Positions 57,906-64,000 of a stretch of 64,000 bases of DNA are shown here, piece by piece; within the stretch, counting starts at the first letter, position 1, and each line of letters opens with the position of its first letter. The position numbers were made by a program, and so were the translations under genes. This stretch comes from Novosphingobium sp. Leaf2. GTDB taxonomy: Bacteria; Pseudomonadota; Alphaproteobacteria; Sphingomonadales; Sphingomonadaceae. The notes under the pieces were generated by a model. That model was given only the letters and a program-made list of their open reading frames with translations. It had not been told where the DNA came from and did no database searches. Where the stretch lies: contig NZ_LMJY01000019.1 of NCBI RefSeq assembly GCF_001421325.1, positions 62,001-126,000 of the forward strand. The letters are read 5' to 3'.

Positions 57906-59285
57906 TCAGCCCTGCGCGCCAGGCTGGCCGATGTAGCGATCCAGCTCGGCATGGAAATGGCCGATCCGCTGCTCCTGTTCGGACAGGATCGACCCCTTGA
58001 ATGCCATGCTTTCTATGCCCCGTTGGACTTCGGCAAATAGGCTGCTGTCCTGGTCGAACACTTCACCCAAACCGCCTTCACGCCAATCGATGTGCTGGAT
58101 TTCAGCCTTTTCTCGGCCGGAAATGTCCCAGCCTTCGGGGAGCCCCATGTACGCTGGCGGCAGAATCTGCGCGTCTTCCTGCGGCGGCATCATGACGATG
58201 ACATCGAAGATGAACTTGCGCGGATCATGCGGATGGGGCCGGAAATACAGCATCGACACACCTTCCGGATGTATCCCCAGCTGGATGTTGGGAAAAATGT
58301 CGTAGTTCCAGTCATCGGTAAGCTGATTGTCGAGAAAGCCGGAGAAATCCAGCCCGAGCCGCTCGGCCCGCTGGCGCTTCGCTTTTTGAATGGCCTGGCG
58401 CACATCATCCTTGGTGCCGGCAAAACTGTCCGGGTCCAGACCGACCTCGATCATCGTGGCGCGCAGCCCCGGATTGAGGCCATCGGCATCCATGCGCGGG
58501 CTTTGCGTGGCGAACTTGGTCACCATCCGGCTCATGCCGTTGGGATACAGATCGATCTGCGCATTGTAGTCGTTGAACACCGGCAGGATCTGGGGGTGTA
58601 TGGCGTGCACGTGATACGCCTCGTTGAAGCCGTCCACCGCCACCTTCCAGTTGGACTCCCAAACCGCTTGCACACGCCGCATGATGCGCATGTCCTTCAG
58701 CCGATAGGGTTTTGCGTGGTCCACCAGCGGGCCAAGGTATTCCAGCAGTGGCTTGGCTTCGCGGTCCATGTTGAGGAAGATGAAGCCTTCCCAGCTTTCG
58801 CAGCGCACTTCCACCAGATCCATCGACCGGCACAATGCTTCCGGCCGGAAAGTCTCTCGGTCCGTGACATGCGCGATCTTGCCATCGAGCCCGAAGCGCC
58901 AGTTGTGGAACGGGCACGTGAAGCCACCGGGGCGGCATCCCTCCTCATCGGAAACCAGCCGATTGCCGCGATGCGGACAGACGTTGAAGTAGGCGCGAAG
59001 GCGATTGTCGTCATCGCGCGTGACGATGAAGCTTTCTTTGCCGATCTCGAACGTGATGTAGTCGCCGGGGTCGGGAATATCTTCCTCCCGACCTGCCCAG
59101 TTCCACACCCTGGACCACAGCAGCTTGCGCTCCGCGTCCATATAATCAGCCGACCAGTACCTTTCTGGCGAGATCGGCTGCACGCCGTTGTCGACATACG
59201 GCGCCTTGGCTTCGTAGCTGTCGCGAGGTGCTTCGGGATTGACCGGCCACGTTTGGCGATAATCGTACGCAGGTTGATGTGCCAT
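57906..59285 (-). CDS. Rieske oxygenase alpha subunit (second system)
   Basis: A 459-residue ring-hydroxylating oxygenase subunit. Rieske ligands are C103, H105, C124 and H127 (CPHRGNRL and CPFHNWRFG); mononuclear iron ligands are H225 and H230 in NEAYHVHAIH. It differs considerably from the enzyme at 36248 and is longer. No SnoaL/beta-subunit gene is adjacent, so it may work as an alpha-only trimer. ATG 59285 gives a plausible N terminus; longer frames run into the operator region. The substrate is unknown. Confidence 0.92.
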   Translation of the reverse strand: MAHQPAYDYRQTWPVNPEAPRDSYEAKAPYVDNGVQPISPERYWSADYMDAERKLLWSRVWNWAGREEDIPDPGDYITFEIGKESFIVTRDDDNRLRAYFNVCPHRGNRLVSDEEGCRPGGFTCPFHNWRFGLDGKIAHVTDRETFRPEALCRSMDLVEVRCESWEGFIFLNMDREAKPLLEYLGPLVDHAKPYRLKDMRIMRRVQAVWESNWKVAVDGFNEAYHVHAIHPQILPVFNDYNAQIDLYPNGMSRMVTKFATQSPRMDADGLNPGLRATMIEVGLDPDSFAGTKDDVRQAIQKAKRQRAERLGLDFSGFLDNQLTDDWNYDIFPNIQLGIHPEGVSMLYFRPHPHDPRKFIFDVIVMMPPQEDAQILPPAYMGLPEGWDISGREKAEIQHIDWREGGLGEVFDQDSSLFAEVQRGIESMAFKGSILSEQEQRIGHFHAELDRYIGQPGAQG

Positions 59286-59364
59286 GACGCAGACCCTGAC
59301 CTCTCTCATCTTCCGGGCTTTCACCCGGCGAGCGGGACTTGTTGTCCTCGCCATGCTCCGAACC

Positions 59365-59408
59365 ATAAATGATTATCCCGGCATGACAATCACGATATAA
59401 TCATTCAT
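59365..59408 (-). promoter_or_regulatory. Putative operator upstream of the second Rieske gene
   Basis: A 12-bp inverted repeat with one mismatch (59365-59376 and 59397-59408; core AATGATTA/TAATCATT) with a 20-base spacer lies about 80-120 bases before the oxygenase start, in locally AT-rich DNA. No regulator gene is adjacent. The sequence differs from the TGCATTGCA sites of the other oxygenase region, implying separate control. Confidence 0.5.
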
Positions 59409-59490
59409 GACTGTTTTTTATTTCAAGGCGTCGGGGCCTGGGACAATCCGCGCACTTCTCGTATGCCTGTACATGCTGTAGGCGGGCGGG

Positions 59491-59895
59491 ATGATACCTG
59501 CCACATTTACCCAGGCCCTCCTGCGCGGCGTCCGTTCTCACTGCCCGCGCTGCGACAAGGGCCACCTGTTTCGCAAATGGCTCAAACCGCGGGAACGGTG
59601 CCCGGTGTGCATGCTGGACCTTACGCCCCAGCGCGCGGACGATTTTCCCGCCTACATCGCCATGCTTGTCACCGGGCACCTTATGGCGCCGCTGATCATC
59701 GCCTTGTCGGTGGACTGGGATATGGGCCCTGTGGCGATGATGGCGATCCTGGTGCCGCTGGCCATCGCCATGATGCTGGGCATGCTGCAACCTGCAAAAG
59801 GCGGCGTGATCGCGCTGCAGTGGTGGTTCGGCATGCACGGTTTCGTCAAGGAACGGCTGGCCCTGCCCGAAGCGGAAGACGGCGGCGCGGCGTGA
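59491..59895 (+). CDS. DUF983 family membrane protein
   Basis: A 134-residue protein with a zinc-ribbon-like N terminus (CPRCDKGHLF and CPVCMLDL) and two transmembrane helices (about 57-73 and 78-97), the DUF983 layout. DUF983 genes are common in alphaproteobacteria, and their role is not established. Its stop overlaps the next gene's GTG (GTGA). Confidence 0.88.
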   Translation: MIPATFTQALLRGVRSHCPRCDKGHLFRKWLKPRERCPVCMLDLTPQRADDFPAYIAMLVTGHLMAPLIIALSVDWDMGPVAMMAILVPLAIAMMLGMLQPAKGGVIALQWWFGMHGFVKERLALPEAEDGGAA

Positions 59896-60665
59896 GCCTG
59901 TCGCCCGATCGGCTCGCCCGCTTCGCGCGGCATATCGTGCTGCCCGAAGTGGGCGGCACGGGCCAGGTGGCATTGTCACGCGCGCGCGTGGTGCTGGTCG
60001 GCTGCGGCGGAATCGGCAGTCCGGCCCTGCAATACATCGCCGCCGCAGGGATCGACCGGCTGACGCTGGTCGATGACGACACGGTGGACCTCAGCAACCT
60101 GCAACGCCAGACGATCTACACGCCCGCTGACATCGGCAGGTCAAAAGCGGAAGCCGCTGCCCTTTGGGTTCAGCGCTTCGATCCGGCCATCAAGGTTGAT
60201 GTGGTCGCCGCGCGGCTGGGGGATGACAACGCGCGCGACGTCCTTTCCGGCGCCGATCTTGTACTCGACGGTTGTGACAACTTCGCGACGCGGCTGGCCG
60301 TGTCGGACGCCTGTGTGCACCTCGGCACGCCTTTGACCACCGCCGCGATCGGACGCTTTCAGGGCCAGGTGGCGAACTTTGCGGGGCATATGGCCGATCA
60401 GCCCTGCTATCGCTGCTTCGTGGGCGATGCCTTCGACGGGGCCGATTGCGATACGTGCGCCGCGGACGGTGTGCTGGGCGCGATGGTGGGCGTGGTGGGC
60501 ACCTTCGCCGCCATGCACGCCATGCGGGTGCTGCTGGCCGGCCACGCAGCCTTGGGCGAGCCGCAGTTCGGCACGCTGCACCTGATCGACGGGCTGGCCC
60601 CGTCCATGCGCCCGCTCAGGATCGCCAAGGACCCGGAATGCAAGGGGTGCGGTTCGGGGCGGTAA
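59892..60665 (+). CDS. ThiF/MoeB/HesA-family adenylyltransferase
   Basis: A 257-residue E1-like enzyme that would adenylate the C-terminal glycine of a small sulfur-carrier protein (ThiS or MoaD). It has the nucleotide motif GCGGIGSPALQY, the helix DLSNLQRQTIYT, DGCDNFATR and a zinc site using CYRCF/CDTCAADG with CKGCGSG at the end. MoeB or ThiF function is likely. The GTG start overlaps the DUF983 stop. Confidence 0.9.
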   Translation: MSLSPDRLARFARHIVLPEVGGTGQVALSRARVVLVGCGGIGSPALQYIAAAGIDRLTLVDDDTVDLSNLQRQTIYTPADIGRSKAEAAALWVQRFDPAIKVDVVAARLGDDNARDVLSGADLVLDGCDNFATRLAVSDACVHLGTPLTTAAIGRFQGQVANFAGHMADQPCYRCFVGDAFDGADCDTCAADGVLGAMVGVVGTFAAMHAMRVLLAGHAALGEPQFGTLHLIDGLAPSMRPLRIAKDPECKGCGSGR

Positions 60666-60677
60666 GCAGCCCTGCCC

Positions 60678-61388
60678 TTACCCCGACTGCCCGCTCAGCA
60701 CCTCGTCCACCCAGGCAGGCACCAGGACGCTGGCCGGACCGTGGCGCGCCTCGTCGAACCAGCGCGTGCCTTGACTGGGCTCAAGGTTCAACTCCAGCGT
60801 CGCGGTGCCTTGCGCGCGGGCTTCGCGTACGAGCCCGGCGGCGGGATAGACGGCGCCCGAGGTGCCGATCGACACGAACAGGTCCGCCTGCCCCAGCGCG
60901 GCGTAGATGTCGTCCATGCGATACGGCATTTCCCCGAACCACACGATATCGGGGCGCAGCGCGTTGGCACCGCAGTGCGGGCACGGCGGACGGTCCATCA
61001 GCGGCCCACGCCAGGGATGGCGCGTATCGCAGGCCGTGCACCAGGCGTTCAGATGCTCGCCATGCATGTGCAGCACCCGGCGCGCACCGGCCCGTTCGTG
61101 CAGGTCGTCCACGTTCTGGGTGACGATCAGCAGGTTGCCCGCCCATTCCCGATCCAGCCGGGCCAGCGCCAGATGCGCGCCGTTGGGCACCTTGGTCTGG
61201 ATCGCCGCGCGGCGCATGTCGTAAAAGCGCAGCACCAGATCGGGATCGCGGGCAAAGGCTTCCGGCGTCGCCACATCCTCCACGCGGTGCTGTTCCCACA
61301 GGCCGCCTTCCGCGCGGAAAGTGTCGATCCCGCTCTCGGCCGAAACACCCGCGCCAGTGAGAATCACGATGTTGCGATAGTCCGTCAT
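60678..61388 (-). CDS. cobB: Sir2-type NAD-dependent protein deacylase
   Basis: A 236-residue class III deacylase. It has TGAGVSAESGIDTFRAEGGL at the N terminus, the TQNVDDLHERAG motif, catalytic His in LHMHGEHL, zinc cysteines in CTACDTRH and CPHCGA, and VWFGEMPY with IGTSGAVYPAAG. It removes acetyl or succinyl groups from lysines using NAD. It starts in the stop of the adjacent membrane protein gene (TGATG). Confidence 0.95.
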   Translation of the reverse strand: MTDYRNIVILTGAGVSAESGIDTFRAEGGLWEQHRVEDVATPEAFARDPDLVLRFYDMRRAAIQTKVPNGAHLALARLDREWAGNLLIVTQNVDDLHERAGARRVLHMHGEHLNAWCTACDTRHPWRGPLMDRPPCPHCGANALRPDIVWFGEMPYRMDDIYAALGQADLFVSIGTSGAVYPAAGLVREARAQGTATLELNLEPSQGTRWFDEARHGPASVLVPAWVDEVLSGQSG

Positions 61389-62050
61389 CAGCGCGATGTA
61401 GCGCCAACGGACGAGGATTTCGCCGTCAGTTTTACCCACACCACGGCAATGCCCGCGCCAACGATCGCCATCGCCATATCTTTTTGCGCATCCCACACAT
61501 CGCCTTGCTGTCCGTTGTAATCGTCCGCCGTTGCAGGGGATGCCACCATCGTCAGCACCCATTCGAAGATTTCGTATAGCGCGCTGACCGCACCCACGAA
61601 CAGGAACGCGGTCCACAAGCTCGCCCGCCATCCCATCCCCGCATGGCGCCGCATCGCCTCTGCGAAGGGCGCCACCCACAAGACGCCGAAGGCAAGATGC
61701 ACCAGTCGATCGTATCCGTTGCGCGCCATCCCGAATGTGCCGCTGATGGTGTGGCCGGTCAGCGCCTGCGACCATTCGTCGTAAGGCACGTTAGAATACG
61801 TGTAACGCCCGCCCAGTGTGTGCAGCAGCCAAAACCCCAGGAGCAGGCCCACAGCCGTGTCGGAGAGCGGCCAGCGCGCCAGCAGGAGTGGAGCGGCCAA
61901 TAGCAGCAGCACCGTCGGCACGTGCTGCAGCCACGCAATCGCAGGATAAGGCTGATCCACGTTCGCGGCCAGAACGGCACATGCCAGGACAAGCAGGGCC
62001 AGGAACTGGCGCTGCGAAAGGGTGCGCCAGGCATGAAGATAGCGGGTCAT
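61388..62050 (-). CDS. DUF2238/YjdF-like inner-membrane protein
   Basis: A 220-residue membrane protein with about six helices and conserved-looking loops GRYTYSNVPYDEW, NGYDRLVHLAFGVLW and YEIFEWVLTMVA, then DVWDAQKDMAMA. This is the pattern of the DUF2238 (YjdF) family, whose role is unknown. ATG 62050 is the natural start; the longer frame into dapB is spurious. One-base overlap with cobB. Confidence 0.85.
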   Translation of the reverse strand: MTRYLHAWRTLSQRQFLALLVLACAVLAANVDQPYPAIAWLQHVPTVLLLLAAPLLLARWPLSDTAVGLLLGFWLLHTLGGRYTYSNVPYDEWSQALTGHTISGTFGMARNGYDRLVHLAFGVLWVAPFAEAMRRHAGMGWRASLWTAFLFVGAVSALYEIFEWVLTMVASPATADDYNGQQGDVWDAQKDMAMAIVGAGIAVVWVKLTAKSSSVGATSR

Positions 62051-62173
62051 GCAGGCGCGATGACAGCCGCATTTCCGGGTGTCGAGCGCGAAGGCCGCTG
62101 GCAGTGAACGGATGACGATCTTGCGGATGCCGGCCACCCCCGCCATGAGGCCGGCATTGAACGGAGACGGCAC

Positions 62174-62902
62174 GTGGCGCGAATCGGGATTATCGGCAGT
62201 CAGGGGCGCATGGGCCAGGCGATCGCGGCGGCCATTGCCGATGCGGGCGAGGATTTCACCGGCGGCGTCGACAAGGACGGCGACGTCAGCGCGGTAGCCG
62301 GCATAGCCGACATCCTGATCGACTTTTCGAGCCCCGCCGCGCTGGAGGCCAACCTTGATGCGGCGATGGCGGCGGGCGTGCCCATCGTCATCGGCACCAC
62401 CGGACTGGAAGAGCGCCACCACTGGCTGATAGACGCCGCGTCGCAAACCATCCCGGTGCTGCAGACCGGCAACACGTCGCTGGGCGTAACCCTGCTGGCG
62501 CATCTGGTTCGCGAAGCCGCCGCGCGCCTGGGAGACGACTGGGATATCGAGATCGTGGAGACGCACCACCGCATGAAAGTGGATGCGCCGTCCGGCACCG
62601 CGCTGCTGCTGGGCGAAGCGGCGGCACAGGGACGCGGGCTGCCGCTGGCGGACAACGCCGTGCGCGGACGCGACGGGATTACCGGGCAGCGCGAGGCCGG
62701 GACGATCGGCTTCGCCTCCTTGCGCGGCGGTAGCGTGGCGGGCGATCACACCGTCCATTTCCTGGCCGACAATGAGCGGTTGTCCCTGTCGCACCTGGCG
62801 GAAAACCGGGGTATCTTTGCCAAGGGCGCCGTGCGCGCGGCGCAGTGGCTGCTGGGCCGTGAGCCGGGCCGCTATACGATGCCGCAGGTGCTTGGCCTTT
62901 GA
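62174..62902 (+). CDS. dapB: 4-hydroxy-tetrahydrodipicolinate reductase
   Basis: A 242-residue enzyme of lysine and diaminopimelate synthesis, reducing 4-hydroxy-tetrahydrodipicolinate with NAD(P)H. The N terminus has GSQGRMGQAI, then TTGLEERHH, TGNTSLGVTLL and the catalytic ETHHRMKVDAPSGTA. GTG is the start codon. It overlaps nth (TTGA). Confidence 0.96.
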   Translation: MARIGIIGSQGRMGQAIAAAIADAGEDFTGGVDKDGDVSAVAGIADILIDFSSPAALEANLDAAMAAGVPIVIGTTGLEERHHWLIDAASQTIPVLQTGNTSLGVTLLAHLVREAAARLGDDWDIEIVETHHRMKVDAPSGTALLLGEAAAQGRGLPLADNAVRGRDGITGQREAGTIGFASLRGGSVAGDHTVHFLADNERLSLSHLAENRGIFAKGAVRAAQWLLGREPGRYTMPQVLGL

Positions 62903-63552
62903 AAAAGGCGGACATATTCGAATTCTTCCGCCGCCTGGCAGAGGCCAATCCGGCACCGGAAACCGAGCTGGCGTTCGGCAATAGCTATCAGTTGCTGGTC
63001 GCCGTCACATTGTCTGCGCAGTCAACCGATGTCGGCGTGAACAAGGCTACGCGCGCGCTGTTTCAAGACGTTAAAACACCCGCGCAGATGGTGGCGCTGG
63101 GCGAAGATGGCCTGAAGGCGCACATCAAGACCATCGGCCTGTTCAACACCAAGGCAAAGAACGTCATCGCCCTGTCGCGCATCCTGGTGGAGCAGCACGG
63201 CGGCGAGGTGCCCGCAGACCGCGAAGCCCTCGTCGCGCTGCCCGGCGTGGGCCGCAAGACCGCCAACGTAGTGATGAACTGTGCGTTCGGCGCGGAAACC
63301 TTCGCGGTGGATACCCATATCTTCCGGGTCGGCAACCGCACCGGTCTTGCCAAGGGGAAGACTCCGCTGGCGGTGGAACTGCAGCTGGAAAAGAAAGTGC
63401 CCGCGCCGTTTCGCGTGGGCGCACATCACTGGCTGATCCTGCACGGACGCTACATCTGCAAGGCGCGCACGCCCGAATGCTGGCGCTGCCCGGTCGTTGA
63501 CTTGTGCGCGTTCAAGGCCAAAGTGCTGGAGCCGAAAAAGACGACGGCCTGA
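62899..63552 (+). CDS. nth: Endonuclease III
   Basis: A 217-residue DNA glycosylase/AP lyase for oxidised pyrimidines. The helix-hairpin-helix with catalytic Lys is LPGVGRKTANVV, the catalytic Asp lies in VDTHIFRVGNRTGLA, and the [4Fe-4S] cysteines are in CKARTPECWRCPVVDLC. The TTG start overlaps the dapB stop, so translation is coupled; a start further inside would remove the first helix. Confidence 0.95.
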   Translation: MKKADIFEFFRRLAEANPAPETELAFGNSYQLLVAVTLSAQSTDVGVNKATRALFQDVKTPAQMVALGEDGLKAHIKTIGLFNTKAKNVIALSRILVEQHGGEVPADREALVALPGVGRKTANVVMNCAFGAETFAVDTHIFRVGNRTGLAKGKTPLAVELQLEKKVPAPFRVGAHHWLILHGRYICKARTPECWRCPVVDLCAFKAKVLEPKKTTA

Positions 63553-63609
63553 CGCGGGGCGGGAACGATTACCCCTGCCGAAACGTCGCACACGGGAGAG
63601 GATCGCGCC

Positions 63610-64000
63610 ATGAACATACGCCCTGCCGCGCTGCTGCTTACGCCCCTTGCGCTGGCCGCCTGCACGCCGGACAATCCCGCCAACACGCCGCCGCCCGCCC
63701 CCGCCGCCACGCAGATCGGCGCGGCCGTGGACTGCCTGTCCGTCACCCGCTTCAACAACACACGCATCCGCGATGACCGGACGATCGATTTCTTCGGCGG
63801 CGCCGGCAATCAGATCTGGCGCGTAACGATGCCCAACGGCTGTCCGGGCCTGAAATCAGCCGGCACGTTCAGCTACGAAACCTCACTGACTCAGCTGTGC
63901 AAGCAGGACATCATCTATCCGCTTCAGCAGCTGGGCGGATCCTACCAGCGCATGGGCGGCTGCGGCATGGGTGCTTTCGTGCCGGTTAAGCTGGCCAAAT
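63610..64000 (+). CDS. DUF6491-like lipoprotein (partial, runs off the window)
   Basis: At least 130 residues are visible, with no stop before the window ends. The signal peptide ends in a lipobox (LTPLALAAC), followed by a Pro-rich linker and a domain with IRDDRTIDFF, NGCPGLKSAGTF and LCKQDII that resembles DUF6491. Paired cysteines suggest a disulfide-stabilised periplasmic domain. The function is unknown. Confidence 0.8.
   Translation, partial: MNIRPAALLLTPLALAACTPDNPANTPPPAPAATQIGAAVDCLSVTRFNNTRIRDDRTIDFFGGAGNQIWRVTMPNGCPGLKSAGTFSYETSLTQLCKQDIIYPLQQLGGSYQRMGGCGMGAFVPVKLAK

Overview
The window is GC-rich, densely coding DNA from an alphaproteobacterium. The combination of an exopolysaccharide locus, TonB-dependent receptors beside ring-hydroxylating oxygenases, TtgA-style short leaders on many genes and a rpsT-dnaA neighbourhood suggests Sphingomonadales (Novosphingobium- or Sphingomonas-like). 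That placement is an inference from gene content. It looks chromosomal: dnaA, rpsT, dapB, nth, coaBC, dut, ubiE/ubiB and mutM are all present. No rRNA, tRNA, CRISPR array or complete insertion sequence was recognised.

1-18.9 kb is an exopolysaccharide region. It holds a GT4 glycosyltransferase, a hexapeptide acetyltransferase, a GumC/Wzc-type chain-length regulator with a BY-kinase domain, an O-antigen-ligase/Wzy-like protein, a small exported protein, a PDZ-M48 protease and a Wza-like export lipoprotein. Sugar-nucleotide enzymes follow: galE, gmd, a UDP-glucuronate-4-epimerase-like gene and ugd. They imply a polymer containing galactose, a GDP-mannose-derived 6-deoxysugar and uronic acids. 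Inserted in it is a divergent two-component pair; the kinase carries an unusual Gly/Pro-rich periplasmic insert and its stop codon overlaps the start of an outer-membrane protein gene.

18.9-24.5 kb is housekeeping: a PAS-GGDEF cyclase, PBP1A, msrB, dut and coaBC. From 24.8 to 33.4 kb lies a nitrogen-release region. A coupled isochorismatase-fold hydrolase and amidohydrolase on the plus strand face a complete urease operon (ureD-A-B-C-E-F-G plus a HupE/UreJ permease), which is itself coupled to a TauD/TfdA dioxygenase.

33.6-48.8 kb is an accessory catabolic island: a PfkB kinase, a second TauD-like dioxygenase, a SnoaL-CDGSH-CDGSH fusion, a Rieske oxygenase alpha subunit, a Rieske ferredoxin, an MFS transporter, an amidase, two TonB-dependent receptors, a MarR-type regulator and a glycerophosphodiesterase. 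Near-identical palindromic sites lie in two of its divergent promoters, which suggests one regulon for uptake and oxidation of an unidentified, probably nitrogen-containing, compound.

48.8-64 kb is mostly housekeeping (ubiB, ubiE, mutM, rpsT, dnaA, cobB, dapB, nth). A second, separately promoted Rieske oxygenase/ferredoxin pair sits at 57.5-59.3 kb, and a DUF6491-like lipoprotein is cut by the window edge.
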